Origin: Rasiella rasia
Lineage (GTDB): Bacteria > Bacteroidota > Bacteroidia > Flavobacteriales > Flavobacteriaceae
NCBI RefSeq assembly: GCF_011044175.1
Contig: NZ_CP049057.1
Coordinates: forward strand, 2,619,501-2,683,500
DNA length: 64,000 nucleotides
Direction of reading: 5' to 3'
The position numbers and the translations under genes are program-made. Shown piece by piece: positions 1 to 10,111 of the stretch (position 1 is the stretch's first letter; each line of letters starts with the position of its first letter). The notes below the pieces were generated by a model. It was not told the origin of the DNA and ran no database searches. It was given only the letters and a program-made list of their open reading frames with translations.

Positions 1-3000
1 CCAATGGTACAGATCCATTTGACTCATGTAGTGTTACTGTAGCGACTATTCCAACCAATCCTATGGCACCAGGAACTCCTGCACAGACTGCATACGATGA
101 ATGGGCAGCTGCAGATTGTGATGGTGACGGTGTGAGCAATGGAGTAGAGGCCGAGACAGACGGAACAGATCCATACGATCCATGTTCTTACCTAGCGGCG
201 AGTCAAGATATAACAATGGTTACTGCAGCATGGAATGATTTAGATTGTGATGGCGACGGGGTAACCAATGGAGACGAAGTAATTGATGGAACAAACCCAC
301 AAGATCCTTGTGATTATATGGCTGGCAGTGTTAGTCGTCCAATGAGCGCAGCATGGGATTTACTAGATTGTGATGGTGATGGCGATCCAAACGGAACTGA
401 TCCAGACCCACAAGACCCTTGTGTTGTTACTGCTGGTGTGTTACCAACCAATCCAATGAATCCAGGAAGTCCAGAACAAGCAGCATTTGATGCTTGGGCT
501 GCAATAGACTGTGATGGTGATGGCGAGACAAACGGAGAAGAATTAATTAATGGAACTGACCCTTACGATCCTTGTGATGTAACAGTTGCGACCATCCCGG
601 CACCTACAGATCCAAACTATGGAGTATGGGCAGCTGCAGATTGTGATGGTGATGGAGAGACTAATGGTACAGAAGTTACTAACGGTACAGATCCATTTGA
701 TCCTTGTGATGTAACAGTTGCAACGATTCCGAACCCAGCAGATCCAAACTATGGAGTATGGGCAGCTGCAGATTGTGATGGTGATGGAGAGACAAACGGA
801 GAAGAGGCTACCAATGGTACAGATCCATTTGACCCATGTAGTGTTACTGTAGCGACTATTCCAACCAATCCTATGGCACCAGGAACTCCTGCACAGACTG
901 CATACGATGTATGGGCAGCTGCAGATTGTGATGGTGATGGTGTTACGAATGGAGACGAAGTAGCTCCTCCTGGAGGTGAACCAGGAACCAACCCATTTGA
1001 TCCTTGTGATTATAATGCTGTAGACCAAGATATAACAATGGTTACTGCAGCATGGAACGATTTAGATTGTGATGGCGACGGGGTAACCAATGGAGATGAA
1101 GTAATTGATGGAACAAACCCTCAAGACCCATGTGACTTTATGTTAAGCAGTCAGACTGTACCAACCACTATGGCATGGGAGGCATTAGATTGTGATGGCG
1201 ATGGAGTTACCAATGGTCAAGAAGTTATCGATGGTACTGATCCATTAGACGAATGTGATCTAGTTGTTGCTAACCAAACAGTGCCACCAAGTGCGGCATG
1301 GGAAGCGTTAGATTGTGATGGAGATGGAGTTACCAATGGTCAGGAAGTTATAGATGGAACTGATCCAGTAGATCCATGTGACTTTGTATTGGCTAGCGCA
1401 ACATTACCACCAAGTGCAGCATGGGAGGCATTAGATTGTGATGGTGATGGAGTTACCAATGGTCAAGAGATTATAGATGGAACTGATCCGTTAGATGAAT
1501 GTGACTTAATGTTCATGAACCAGACAGTACCACCAAGTCAGGCTTGGATAGATGGAGATTGTGACGGTGATGGTGTTACTAATGGTGATGAAGTTATCGA
1601 CGGAACTGATCCAGTAGATCCATGTGACTTTATGTTAGAGAATGCAACTGTACCTCAGACGATGGCATGGGAAGCATTAGATTGTGATGGCGATGGAGTT
1701 ACCAATGGTCAAGAAGTTATCGATGGAACTGATCCATTAGACGAATGTGATCTAGTTGTTGCTAACCAAACAGTACCACCAAGTGCGGCATGGGAAGCGT
1801 TAGATTGTGATGGCGATGGAGTTACCAATGGTCAGGAAGTTATAGATGGAACTGATCCTGTAGATCCATGTGACTTTATATTGGCTAGCGCAACATTACC
1901 ACCAAGTGCAGCATGGGAGGCATTAGATTGTGATGGTGATGGAGTTACCAATGGTCAAGAAGTTATCGATGGAACTGATCCGTTAGATGAATGTGACTTG
2001 ATGTTCATGAACCAAACGGTACCACCAAGCCAAGCTTGGATAGATGGAGATTGTGACGGTGATGGAGTTACCAATGGTGATGAAGTTATCGACGGAACTG
2101 ATCCAGTAGATCCATGTGACTTTATGTTAGAGAATGCAACTGTACCTCAGACGATGGCATGGGAGGCATTAGATTGTGATGGCGATGGAGTTACCAATGG
2201 TCAAGAAGTTATCGATGGAACTGATCCATTAGACGAATGTGATCTAGTTGTTGCTAACCAAACAGTACCACCAAGTGCGGCATGGGAAGCGTTAGATTGT
2301 GATGGCGATGGAGTTACCAATGGTCAGGAAGTTATAGATGGAACTGATCCAGTAGATCCATGTGACTTTGTATTGGCTAGCGCAACATTACCACCAAGTG
2401 CAGCATGGGAGGCATTAGATTGTGATGGTGATGGAGTTACCAATGGTCAAGAAGTTATCGATGGAACTGATCCGTTAGATGAATGTGACTTGATGTTCAT
2501 GAACCAAACGGTACCACCAAGTCAGGCTTGGATAGATGGAGATTGTGACGGTGATGGAGTTACTAATGGTGATGAAGTTATCGACGGAACTGATCCAGTA
2601 GACCCATGTGATTTTATGTTAAGCAGTCAGACTGTACCAACCACTATGGGATGGGAGGCATTAGATTGTGATGGCGATGGAGTTACCAATGGTCAAGAAG
2701 TTATCGATGGAACTGATCCATTAGACGAATGTGATCTAGTTGTTGCTAACCAAACAGTGCCACCAAGTGCGGCATGGGAGGCATTAGATTGTGATGGCGA
2801 TGGAGTTACCAATGGTCAGGAAGTTATTGATGGAACTGATCCTGTAGATCCATGTGACTTTGTATTGGCTAGCGCAACATTACCACCAAGTGCAGCTTGG
2901 GAGGCATTAGATTGTGATGGCGATGGAGTTACCAATGGTCAAGAAGTTATCGATGGAACTGATCCGTTAGATGAATGTGACTTAATGTTCATGAACCAGA

Positions 3001-4577
3001 CAGTACCACCAAGTCAGGCTTGGATAGATGGAGATTGTGACGGTGATGGAGTTACCAATGGTGATGAAGTTATCGACGGAACTGATCCAGTAGATCCATG
3101 TGACTTTATGTTAGAGAATGCAACTGTACCTCAGACGATGGCATGGGAGGCATTAGATTGTGATGGCGATGGAGTTACCAATGGTCAAGAAGTTATCGAT
3201 GGTACTGATCCATTAGACGAATGTGATTTAGTTGTTGCTAACCAAACAGTACCACCAAGTGCGGCATGGGAAGCGTTAGATTGTGATGGCGATGGAGTTA
3301 CTAATGGTCAGGAAGTTATAGATGGAACTGATCCAGTAGACTTATGTGACTTTGTACTAGCTAATCAAACTGTAGCGCCTAGCCAAGAATGGTTAGATGC
3401 AGATTGTGATGGCGATGGAGTTACTAATGGAGACGAAGTTATTGACGGTACTGATCCATTAGACGAATGTGACTTAATGTTTATGGGACAAACTGTACCG
3501 CCAAGTCAGGCTTGGATAGATGGAGATTGTGACGGTGATGGAGTTACCAATGGTGATGAAGTTATTGACGGTACTGATCCAGTAGATCCTTGTGACTTTA
3601 TGTTAGAGAATGCAACTGTACCTCAGACAATGGAATGGGAAGCATTAGATTGTGATGGTGATGGAGTTACCAATGGTCAGGAATTAATTGACGGTACCGA
3701 TCCATTAGATTTATGTGACTTTGTTTTAGATAATCAAACGGTTACACCTAGTCAAGAATGGTTAGATGCAGATTGTGATGGAGATGGTGTTACGAATGGC
3801 GAAGAGTTGAATGACGGTACGAACCCACTTGATCCATGTGATTTTGATGTGGCGAGTATAACGCTTCCACCATCAGGAGACTTCTTGTTGGCAGATTGTG
3901 ATGGTGACGGGGTTACTAATGGTGATGAGATAAGTGACGGTACTGATCCACTTGATCCATGTGACTTTATTACTGCGAGCATGTCTGTTGAACCTTCGCA
4001 AGAATGGTTAGACCTAGATTGTGATGGTGATGGTGTTACTAACGGACAAGAGTTATTAGACGGCACAGAGCCACTTGATCCATGTGATTTTGACTTCAAT
4101 AGCCAAACAATTAACCTTGAAACCCAAGAGGTGGAAGGTGTAAGCGACGAATGGTTGTTGCTTGATTGTGATGGTGACGGAATTCTAAATGGCGACGAAG
4201 TTGCAGATAATAATGAAAATGGTATTCCAGATTACCTAGAGTTTAATAACGGTGATCCTAATTCAGATGATAACCTTGATGTCTTCGATATCATGTCGCC
4301 TAATGGTGACGGATTAAATGACGTGTTTGTTATTAGAGGAATTGAGCAGTATCCAAACAATACATTAGAAATATACAACCGTTGGGGAGTAAAAGTGTAT
4401 GATGCCAAAGGATACGGTCAAGGCGATAGATTCTTTAGAGGATTATCTGATGGTAGGGTTACTATAGATAGAAACGAAACCTTGCCAGTAGGAACTTACT
4501 ATTACATACTTAACTATGTAAATGACAATGGTGAGAATAAACGTTTAGCTGGACCATTATACATAAACAGAAGATAA
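1..4577 (+). CDS. Giant DCDGDG-repeat (thrombospondin type 3-like) surface protein with T9SS type B (CHU_C) sorting domain, 5'-truncated
   Basis: The reading frame is open from base 3, so the gene begins upstream of the window; about 1,524 codons are visible. It is built from about 33 units, each with a DCDGDG acidic loop followed by a NG.E.IDGTDP..PCDF stretch. Most units are 41 residues, and each has two Cys. The D.D.DG loops resemble calcium-binding thrombospondin type 3/EF-hand-like repeats (inference). After the last repeat (about nt 4190) comes a C-terminal domain of roughly 90 residues with [22 protein letters not shown] and GTYYYIL, which matches the gliding-motility-associated CHU_C/type B T9SS signal. 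The protein is therefore probably exported by T9SS and kept at the cell surface, perhaps as a Ca-stiffened stalk or adhesin. PorP/SprF and OmpA-type genes follow, which is the usual setting for type B cargo. Confidence 0.9.
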   Translation, partial: NGTDPFDSCSVTVATIPTNPMAPGTPAQTAYDEWAAADCDGDGVSNGVEAETDGTDPYDPCSYLAASQDITMVTAAWNDLDCDGDGVTNGDEVIDGTNPQDPCDYMAGSVSRPMSAAWDLLDCDGDGDPNGTDPDPQDPCVVTAGVLPTNPMNPGSPEQAAFDAWAAIDCDGDGETNGEELINGTDPYDPCDVTVATIPAPTDPNYGVWAAADCDGDGETNGTEVTNGTDPFDPCDVTVATIPNPADPNYGVWAAADCDGDGETNGEEATNGTDPFDPCSVTVATIPTNPMAPGTPAQTAYDVWAAADCDGDGVTNGDEVAPPGGEPGTNPFDPCDYNAVDQDITMVTAAWNDLDCDGDGVTNGDEVIDGTNPQDPCDFMLSSQTVPTTMAWEALDCDGDGVTNGQEVIDGTDPLDECDLVVANQTVPPSAAWEALDCDGDGVTNGQEVIDGTDPVDPCDFVLASATLPPSAAWEALDCDGDGVTNGQEIIDGTDPLDECDLMFMNQTVPPSQAWIDGDCDGDGVTNGDEVIDGTDPVDPCDFMLENATVPQTMAWEALDCDGDGVTNGQEVIDGTDPLDECDLVVANQTVPPSAAWEALDCDGDGVTNGQEVIDGTDPVDPCDFILASATLPPSAAWEALDCDGDGVTNGQEVIDGTDPLDECDLMFMNQTVPPSQAWIDGDCDGDGVTNGDEVIDGTDPVDPCDFMLENATVPQTMAWEALDCDGDGVTNGQEVIDGTDPLDECDLVVANQTVPPSAAWEALDCDGDGVTNGQEVIDGTDPVDPCDFVLASATLPPSAAWEALDCDGDGVTNGQEVIDGTDPLDECDLMFMNQTVPPSQAWIDGDCDGDGVTNGDEVIDGTDPVDPCDFMLSSQTVPTTMGWEALDCDGDGVTNGQEVIDGTDPLDECDLVVANQTVPPSAAWEALDCDGDGVTNGQEVIDGTDPVDPCDFVLASATLPPSAAWEALDCDGDGVTNGQEVIDGTDPLDECDLMFMNQTVPPSQAWIDGDCDGDGVTNGDEVIDGTDPVDPCDFMLENATVPQTMAWEALDCDGDGVTNGQEVIDGTDPLDECDLVVANQTVPPSAAWEALDCDGDGVTNGQEVIDGTDPVDLCDFVLANQTVAPSQEWLDADCDGDGVTNGDEVIDGTDPLDECDLMFMGQTVPPSQAWIDGDCDGDGVTNGDEVIDGTDPVDPCDFMLENATVPQTMEWEALDCDGDGVTNGQELIDGTDPLDLCDFVLDNQTVTPSQEWLDADCDGDGVTNGEELNDGTNPLDPCDFDVASITLPPSGDFLLADCDGDGVTNGDEISDGTDPLDPCDFITASMSVEPSQEWLDLDCDGDGVTNGQELLDGTEPLDPCDFDFNSQTINLETQEVEGVSDEWLLLDCDGDGILNGDEVADNNENGIPDYLEFNNGDPNSDDNLDVFDIMSPNGDGLNDVFVIRGIEQYPNNTLEIYNRWGVKVYDAKGYGQGDRFFRGLSDGRVTIDRNETLPVGTYYYILNYVNDNGENKRLAGPLYINRR
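30..1085 (+). repeat. Segmental duplication, about 810-822 bp apart, in the N-proximal repeats
   Basis: The stretch beginning gtgttactgtagcgactatt at base 31 recurs at 841 (offset 810). The stretch beginning gatataacaatggttactgc at 207 recurs at 1029 (offset 822). The 12-bp difference matches a small insertion coding for Pro/Gly residues (about nt 963-982) in the second copy. This is a second level of duplication, independent of the 492-bp array. Confidence 0.85.
1260..3352 (+). repeat. Higher-order tandem repeat, 492-bp period (4 x 123 bp)
   Basis: The string ctagttgttgctaacc recurs at 1260, 1752, 2244, 2736 and (as ttagttg) 3228, which is exactly 492 bp each time. Each 492-bp block holds four 123-bp (41-codon) units marked by LVVANQT, ASATLPP, MFMNQTV and NATVPQT. 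Four blocks are complete; the fifth diverges after its first unit. One block replaces NATVPQT with SSQTVPTT, so variant units have been shuffled. Near-identity at the DNA level suggests recent duplication or ongoing homogenisation. Confidence 0.92.
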
Positions 4578-4590
4578 ATTCATATAAAAT

Positions 4591-4618
4591 ACCTGCCAAG
4601 GCGAAAGTCTTGGTAGGT
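4591..4618. promoter_or_regulatory. Intercistronic hairpin
   Basis: Acctgccaag (4591-4600) pairs with cttggtaggt (4609-4618), 10 bp with one G-U, around an 8-base loop. No T-run follows, so it is more likely a transcript-processing or stabilising hairpin, or a leaky terminator, between the repeat gene and porP than a strong terminator. Confidence 0.5.
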
Positions 4619-4633
4619 CTAATATCAATACCT

Positions 4634-5578
4634 ATGAAAAAATTATACATAACCGTTTTAGCGTTACTGGCCTTAGGATTTTATAGTCAAGAAACTTTGG
4701 CTCAACAGGATGCGCAATATACTCAGTATATGTACAACACCTTAAGTATTAACCCGGCCTATGCTGGTGCGCGCGACGTATTTAGTTTTGTAGGTCTCTA
4801 CAGAAGTCAGTGGGTTGGTTTAGACGGGGCTCCGCGAACTTTTACGGCTTCGGCACATTCGCCAGTTGGTAAAAAAGTGGGCCTAGGTCTTAATGTTACT
4901 AGAGATGAAATATTTATTTCGCAAGAAACGTATATTGATATCGACTTTAGCTATACATTAGATGTTTCCGAAGAAGGAAAACTTGCTCTGGGAATTAAAG
5001 GTGGTGCACATTTGTTAGATATAGATACCCAACGTCTCAATACAGGGCCATTTAACCCTGGAGATCCAGAGTCGCAAATCAATATCGACAACAAATTTTC
5101 TCCACAGGTAGGGGTGGGAGCATACTATTACACTCAAAAGTTCTATTTAGGGTTAAGTGTTCCAAATTTTATAGAAACTGAACACTACGATGAATCTTCT
5201 AATAGTAACAATTCAAGTGCAACAGCAAAAGAAAAAGTTAATTTCTACCTTATGAGTGGATACGCATTTGATATTAATGAAAATCTTAAGTTTAAGCCAG
5301 CAATGTTATTTAAACTTGTTGAAGGAGCACCGCTTCAGGCAGATCTTTCGGCAAATTTCTTAATACATGATAAACTTACACTAGGTGCAGCGTACAGATG
5401 GAGCGCCGCACTAAGTGGAATGGTTGGTTTCCAAATTTCTGATCAACTAATGTTAGGTCTAGCTTACGATAGAGAAACTACAGAATTACAACAATATAAT
5501 GATGGCTCTTACGAAGTCTTCTTACGTTTTGAACTTTTCAATAAAAACAAACGTATGATTTCACCAAGATTCTTTTAA
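4634..5578 (+). CDS. PorP/SprF family type IX secretion system membrane protein
   Basis: This is a 314-residue outer-membrane protein of the PorP/SprF family, whose members work with T9SS in secreting or anchoring large cargo proteins. I chose the ATG at 4634 rather than an in-frame start 24 bases upstream because it opens a signal peptide (MKKLYITVLALLALGF) with cleavage near LAQ-QD. The N-terminal hallmark QYTQYMYNTLSINPAYAG and SQWVGLDGAPRT are the conserved family motifs. Alternating hydrophobic strands to the C-terminus fit a beta barrel. It sits between a type B cargo gene and an OmpA-family gene, the usual trio in Flavobacteriia. It is probably the dedicated partner of the upstream repeat protein (inference). 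Confidence 0.92.
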   Translation: MKKLYITVLALLALGFYSQETLAQQDAQYTQYMYNTLSINPAYAGARDVFSFVGLYRSQWVGLDGAPRTFTASAHSPVGKKVGLGLNVTRDEIFISQETYIDIDFSYTLDVSEEGKLALGIKGGAHLLDIDTQRLNTGPFNPGDPESQINIDNKFSPQVGVGAYYYTQKFYLGLSVPNFIETEHYDESSNSNNSSATAKEKVNFYLMSGYAFDINENLKFKPAMLFKLVEGAPLQADLSANFLIHDKLTLGAAYRWSAALSGMVGFQISDQLMLGLAYDRETTELQQYNDGSYEVFLRFELFNKNKRMISPRFF

Positions 5579-5602
5579 TCCGAACCAAAAAAATAGTTAC
5601 AC

Positions 5603-7549
5603 ATGAAATATTTTCTAAAATTATCTATGGCATTTGCACTGCTAGCTGGTTTTTCCGGAGTGGCACAAGAAAAAGCTATCGAAAATGGGAATGAAGAATT
5701 TAACGATTTCGCCTTTATTGATGCTCGAGAGGCATACCTAGCAGTAGCCGAAGAAGGGTATAGAGACGAGAGTATGTTAAAAAAACTGGGCGATTCGTAT
5801 TACTTCACAGCAGATTATAGCAATGCTGCGAAATGGTATGGTGCATTATACGATATTTCAGATCCTATGGACCCTGAGTATTTATATCGCTACGGTTTGT
5901 CTCTTAAAAGCACAAAGCAGTATGATGCGTCTGACAATATTATGGAAGAATTTTACGCTTCCAAAGGACAAGATTATAGAGCCAATTTATTTGCTAACGA
6001 ACGTAACTATTTAGCAGAAATTGAAGCACAATCTGGGCGTTTTGAACTTATTAACGTAGGGTTTAATTCTGAACTATCAGATTTCGCTCCTGCCTTCAAT
6101 CAAGGAAATTTGGTTTTTGCTTCTAATAGGAAAAAAGGAAATGTTTCAAAACGATTACACGATTGGAATGAGCAACCATTTCTTGATTTATATACTGTTA
6201 CAACTGGCAAGGAACAAGGGAATGAAATTTCAAAGTTTGGTAAAGGAATAAATACAAAATACCACGAGTCTACAGCTGTATTTTCTAAAGATGGAAATAC
6301 TATTTATTTTACACGAAATAACTATACCGAAGGTGACTATAAGACTGGTAATAATGGTATCAACCACTTAAAACTTTATAGAGCAAAAAAGAATGGAAGT
6401 GATTGGGACGTAGAAGAACTACCTTTTAACAGTGATGACTATTCTGTTGCACATCCCGCTTTGAGTAAAGACGGAAAAACCTTATACTTCGCAAGTGATA
6501 TGCCTGGAGGTAAAGGTCTAAGTGATTTGTATAAGGTTACTATTAGTGGAGATGGTTTTGGAAATCCGGTTAGCTTAGGTGACGGAATTAATACCGAAGG
6601 CCGTGAGACCTTTCCTTTTGTAAGTTCTAAAGACAAACTTTATTTTGCTTCAGATGGGCATGTAGGTTTAGGTGGTCTTGATGTATTTGTTGCAGATATG
6701 ACAACCGAAGGTTTTGGGGATGTTTATAACCTCGGACGTCCTATAAATAGTCCTGTAGATGATTTCACTTTTGTTATTAATGGAACTACAGGAATTGGTT
6801 ATTTTGCTTCTAATAGAGAAGGTGGGGTAGGAGATGATGATATTTATAGCTTTAATAGAGTACAAAACCTTATTACTAGTTGCGATCAAAATTTAAAAGG
6901 AACTGTTCTAGATCAAAATACGAATGAAGCCATAGGAGGAGCTACTGTTGTTTTAATGAATGACGAAGGAGATGTTTTGGCGCAAACTGTTTCTGCTACA
7001 GATGGAAGCTTTGGCTTTCCACTAAATTGTTCTACACAATACTCAATAAGAGCTGCAAAAGAAGACTATTCTACTGCAGAAAAAGCATTTGCCACATCTA
7101 ACATTATGAGCGCAGATATATCTAAAACGCTCTTTATGAAAACAGGTCGAGACTTAGGAGTAACTCCTGCAGGACTTGGAGCCGACTTAGTAAATATTCT
7201 TGGCTTAAGACCTATTTATTTTGACTATGATAAGGATAATATTAGATATGATGCTGAAATTGAATTGAGAAAAGTTGCGGCCGTTATGAAAACGTATCCA
7301 ACTATGAAAATTGATGTACGTTCACACACAGATAGTAGAGCAGACGATGCATACAATATGGACTTGTCTAACCGCAGAGCTCAATCTACTATTGCGTGGT
7401 TGGTTTCTAATGGAGGAATCGATAAAGCACGTTTAACAGGACAAGGTTATGGAGAAACACAATTAACCAATGGTTGCGTAAATGGTGCAGCTTGCTCTGA
7501 AGGAGCCCACCAATTAAACAGAAGGTCAGAATTTATTATTGTGCAGTAA
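5603..7549 (+). CDS. OmpA family protein with TPR-like, PD40 propeller and CarboxypepD_reg domains (PorE-like)
   Basis: This 648-residue envelope protein starts at 5603 with a signal peptide ending near GVAQ. Residues about 30-140 look like TPR helices. About 150-430 carry WD40-like PD40 blades (FSKDGNTIYFT, LSKDGKTLYFASD, YFASNREGG). About 435-510 is a carboxypeptidase-regulatory Ig-like domain. About 535-648 is an OmpA peptidoglycan-binding domain with IYFDYDKDNIR and RSHTDSRADD...LSNRRAQS. This architecture matches T9SS-associated peptidoglycan anchors related to PorE. The start is 24 bp after the PorP/SprF stop, so the two are likely co-transcribed. A strong terminator follows. Confidence 0.9.
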   Translation: MKYFLKLSMAFALLAGFSGVAQEKAIENGNEEFNDFAFIDAREAYLAVAEEGYRDESMLKKLGDSYYFTADYSNAAKWYGALYDISDPMDPEYLYRYGLSLKSTKQYDASDNIMEEFYASKGQDYRANLFANERNYLAEIEAQSGRFELINVGFNSELSDFAPAFNQGNLVFASNRKKGNVSKRLHDWNEQPFLDLYTVTTGKEQGNEISKFGKGINTKYHESTAVFSKDGNTIYFTRNNYTEGDYKTGNNGINHLKLYRAKKNGSDWDVEELPFNSDDYSVAHPALSKDGKTLYFASDMPGGKGLSDLYKVTISGDGFGNPVSLGDGINTEGRETFPFVSSKDKLYFASDGHVGLGGLDVFVADMTTEGFGDVYNLGRPINSPVDDFTFVINGTTGIGYFASNREGGVGDDDIYSFNRVQNLITSCDQNLKGTVLDQNTNEAIGGATVVLMNDEGDVLAQTVSATDGSFGFPLNCSTQYSIRAAKEDYSTAEKAFATSNIMSADISKTLFMKTGRDLGVTPAGLGADLVNILGLRPIYFDYDKDNIRYDAEIELRKVAAVMKTYPTMKIDVRSHTDSRADDAYNMDLSNRRAQSTIAWLVSNGGIDKARLTGQGYGETQLTNGCVNGAACSEGAHQLNRRSEFIIVQ

Positions 7550-7572
7550 TAACACTTTAATATATAAAAAGG

Positions 7573-7601
7573 AAAAGCCCATTCTTAGTGAATGGGCTTT
7601 T
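7573..7601. terminator. Bidirectional rho-independent terminator
   Basis: Aaaagcccattc (7573-7584) pairs with gaatgggctttt (7590-7601) around ttagt. A-rich and T-rich flanks on both sides fit termination of the OmpA transcript from the left and of the small lipoprotein gene from the right. Confidence 0.88.
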
Positions 7602-7639
7602 ATCTTTTAAAGAAGTCATTTAATGTTTTTACATTAAAA

Positions 7640-7912
7640 TTAGTTAGAATCGTCTGTTCCTTCTATTTCCTCTTCTACTTCGCGCACTGTGTTGTTAGCA
7701 GCGTCCTTAAGAGCATCTCCTGCATTTTCTACAGCATCTCCAGCATCTTCTGCAGCGTCTTTAAGAGCATCTCCAGCAGCCTCTAAATTTTCTTCTGCAT
7801 CTTCAACAGCAGCTTCTACTGCATCTTCAGCTTTCTCTTCTGTAGTCTCTCTACAAGAGTAGATTGAAAAAACAAGTGAAAGCGCAGCAAAACTTAATAA
7901 TACTTTTTTCAT
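7640..7912 (-). CDS. Small acidic Ala-rich lipoprotein with helical 7/11-residue repeats
   Basis: This is a 90-residue lipoprotein. I placed the start at 7912 because that ATG opens MKKVLLSFAALSLVF followed by a lipobox-like IYSC; a longer frame runs upstream but overlaps the next gene. After the Cys the sequence is almost only A, E, D, K, with repeats GDALKDAAEDA, GDAVENA and GDALKDAANNT (11-7-11 spacing). This predicts a long amphipathic, apolipoprotein- or LEA-like helix tethered to the membrane. The same CRET start after the lipobox occurs in a second gene 3.3 kb away, and CRDTEE in a third. No function is known to me. Confidence 0.8.
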   Translation of the reverse strand: MKKVLLSFAALSLVFSIYSCRETTEEKAEDAVEAAVEDAEENLEAAGDALKDAAEDAGDAVENAGDALKDAANNTVREVEEEIEGTDDSN

Positions 7913-7958
7913 AATGGGTTGGTTTTTGTTAATAAGCCATAAATGTAATTCAATTTTT

Positions 7959-8729
7959 TCAATTGATAAATTTCTCACTTAAAAACTTCCAATATCGTCG
8001 AGGAACATGCTGTAAATGTAGCTTCATATTCTTTCGTTCCTTAATATTGGTGCTGTCAAAATAACATTTCCAAAGAGACTGAAACGCAAGTTCTTTTTCA
8101 GAAAAAATTAAAGCATTCTTCGCTCCATTTATAGACAAAGGTTTGTCATTTAAAACTACGGTGTCAACATTATTTAAATCATAGTGTAAACCAAAATTTC
8201 GCTTTATGTCATAAATCAGCCACCGCTGGTCGGCATACCGTTTTTTGAAATGGCCAATGAGCAACGGCAACACATTAAAATCTGGTTCTACAGTTGCAAA
8301 ATAAAGTCCGTCTTTTGTAAGTTGAAATCGTATAAACGCATCCATCCTGTGTTTTTCTCTATCTACCATTTTAACAGTTTTGGCAATACGTAAAATATAG
8401 GGATCTGAATAATCTGTGAGAACTGCTTTTTTTTCAGATAAGGAACGCATAATTAAATGAAGTAAAGCATCTTCAATACCCTGTTGTTCACTTAAAAAAG
8501 CACGATACATTGTTAACAGTCCTGATGACTTACAAAAAGGTATCAATCCGTTATAAACTCTTTTGGCTTTTGCTTCGTCTGTGTAAATGACTTCTATAGC
8601 ATCGAATAAATTTTCAGCAAAACGTTGGGAAGCCTCAATAGACGGGCACTCAATTTTTTGTTCGTAGACCTCAAATACGGCCGTTAAGAAACCCTCGAAG
8701 CTACCATCGTATTTTAAAATTATTTTCAT
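7959..8729 (-). CDS. DUF4130 / TIGR03915-type probable DNA metabolism protein
   Basis: This 256-residue cytosolic protein starts MKIILKYDGSFEGFLTAVFEVYE, the hallmark of the family that almost always accompanies a SPL-like radical SAM protein. Other family features are RFxLTKDGLYFATVEPDFNVLPLLI, RYADQRWLIYD and the C-terminal HVPRRYWKFL. Its length matches the short form, without a fused uracil-DNA-glycosylase-like domain. Its ATG overlaps the upstream radical SAM stop by 4 bases, so the two are translationally coupled. The role in DNA repair or modification is inferred from the family; no enzymatic activity is established to my knowledge. Confidence 0.9.
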   Translation of the reverse strand: MKIILKYDGSFEGFLTAVFEVYEQKIECPSIEASQRFAENLFDAIEVIYTDEAKAKRVYNGLIPFCKSSGLLTMYRAFLSEQQGIEDALLHLIMRSLSEKKAVLTDYSDPYILRIAKTVKMVDREKHRMDAFIRFQLTKDGLYFATVEPDFNVLPLLIGHFKKRYADQRWLIYDIKRNFGLHYDLNNVDTVVLNDKPLSINGAKNALIFSEKELAFQSLWKCYFDSTNIKERKNMKLHLQHVPRRYWKFLSEKFIN

Positions 8730-10012
8730 GCCGTCTGTAGCCCGTCATGTGCGGTAAATAAATTTAATTGTGACGAGTATGTTTTTTGAAATTTGCTGCT
8801 AGAGTTAGAAAGAATTAGACTTTTTATTTGTGCCGCTGTTCGATCTTTGCTTTCAAAATGCCTTGATTCACAAGTGATAAAATATTGAGCGCGATTTAGA
8901 GAAATCCCAATTTTTTTTAAGTGCTCCCAATTCAAGTTTCGGTACTTTCTTGCATGTAGAATTTTATGAACCGATTTCATGCCAATTCCCGGGATACGTG
9001 CTAGCAATTGTTTGTCTGCTTTGTTAATATCTAAAGGAAATACATCTAAATTACGTAATGCCCAACTAAGTTTTGGATCTATATCGCTCTCTAAGTTTGG
9101 ATTTTCTTTAGTTAAGAGTTCCCGAATGTCAAAACCATAAAATCGAAGTAACCAATCTGTTTGGTAGAGTCTATTTTCTCGCAACATTGGCACATCTGTG
9201 CCTATTGCGGGTAGTCTACTATCGTAGCTAATAGGGACATATCCAGAGTAATATACACGCTTCATATTAAACTTTTTATAGAAATAAGAAGAGGTATACA
9301 TAATCTCGGCATCGGTTTCGCCTCCCGCACCAATAATCATTTGCGTACTTTGTCCTGCTGGTGCATACAATGGTGTACTCCTAATTCTCTTTTTTTCTGC
9401 TTTATACTGAATAATTTCATTCTTAACCTTTAGCATGGGTTTTATAAAATCTTCACGTTTCTTATCGGGAGCAAGCAGTTTTAGACCTTTTTCAGTAGGA
9501 ATTTCAATATTTACGGAAAGTCTATCTGCATACAGACCTGCCTGTCTCATGAGTTCGTCACTGGCATCTGGAATAGATTTTAGATGGATATATCCATTAA
9601 AGTTTTCTTCTTCTCGAAGTTTTTTAGCTACCAATACCAAGCGTTCCATGGTGTAGTCTGCATTTTTGAAAATACCACTACTTAAAAACAAACCTTCAAT
9701 ATAATTTCTTCGATAAAAGGCTATGGTTAAATCTACTACCTCCTGTACTTTAAATGCCGCACGTTTTATGTCGTTGCTTTTTCGTGTTACACAATAGGCA
9801 CAATCGAAAATACAATGATTGGTAAGTAAAATTTTTAATAGAGAAACACAACGACCATCTTCTGTATAGGTATGACAAATTCCCATGCCGGTACTGTTAC
9901 CTAGTCCTTTGTTTTTATTAGCTCTTTTACTGCCACTAGAAGCACATGAAACATCATATTTAGCAGCATCTGCCAAAATAGTTAGTTTTTCTTTTATTCT
10001 GTCGAAATTCAT
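8726..10012 (-). CDS. Putative DNA modification/repair radical SAM protein (TIGR03916-like)
   Basis: This 428-residue protein has the radical SAM cluster motif CxxxCxxC at Cys67, Cys71 and Cys74 (HCIFDCAYC). An extra N-terminal Cys set (Cys23, Cys46, Cys55) could bind a second metal site or stabilise the fold. Residues about 335-375 form a helix-hairpin-helix DNA-binding segment (RIPGIGMKSVHKIL). Such proteins are distantly related to spore photoproduct lyase and are thought to act on damaged or modified DNA (family knowledge, not proven). The gene diverges from an XRE-S24 regulator; the gap holds three operator-like palindromes 27-81 bp upstream of its start, suggesting damage-responsive repression. 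Confidence 0.9.
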   Translation of the reverse strand: MNFDRIKEKLTILADAAKYDVSCASSGSKRANKNKGLGNSTGMGICHTYTEDGRCVSLLKILLTNHCIFDCAYCVTRKSNDIKRAAFKVQEVVDLTIAFYRRNYIEGLFLSSGIFKNADYTMERLVLVAKKLREEENFNGYIHLKSIPDASDELMRQAGLYADRLSVNIEIPTEKGLKLLAPDKKREDFIKPMLKVKNEIIQYKAEKKRIRSTPLYAPAGQSTQMIIGAGGETDAEIMYTSSYFYKKFNMKRVYYSGYVPISYDSRLPAIGTDVPMLRENRLYQTDWLLRFYGFDIRELLTKENPNLESDIDPKLSWALRNLDVFPLDINKADKQLLARIPGIGMKSVHKILHARKYRNLNWEHLKKIGISLNRAQYFITCESRHFESKDRTAAQIKSLILSNSSSKFQKTYSSQLNLFTAHDGLQTA

Positions 10013-10038
10013 ACGTCTTGGAAATTATACAAATTTAT

Positions 10039-10093
10039 GGAACTATTCCTTTTTATAGGAAATATTCCTGTAATTATTTTGGAAAATATCCAA
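10039..10093. promoter_or_regulatory. Operator array: three palindromes between xre-S24 and radical SAM genes
   Basis: Three dyads with the plan GGAA-N3-TTCC lie in the 99-bp divergent gap. They are ggaactattcc (10039-10049, perfect 4-bp arms), aggaaatattcct (10057-10069, perfect 5-bp arms) and ttggaaaatatccaa (10079-10093, TTGGA/TCCAA arms). Their centres are at 10044, 10063 and 10086, so spacings are 19 and 23 bp, about two helical turns. They are placed to control both divergent genes. The adjacent XRE-S24 protein is the obvious ligand (inference). Confidence 0.7.
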
Positions 10094-10111
10094 ATTATAG
10101 TATATTCGAAG

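Noticed and set aside
543-1028. Minus-strand frame across the DCDGDG repeats (also 749-991 and 3752-4099)
   Set aside because: It mirrors the repeat period of the plus-strand gene, has abnormal composition (Ile/Cys/Ser or Pro/Ser rich), and lies wholly inside a clear coding sequence.
1260-3352. Possible CRISPR array from regular repeats
   Set aside because: Repeats are contiguous coding units of 123 bp in frame, with no spacers and no cas genes.
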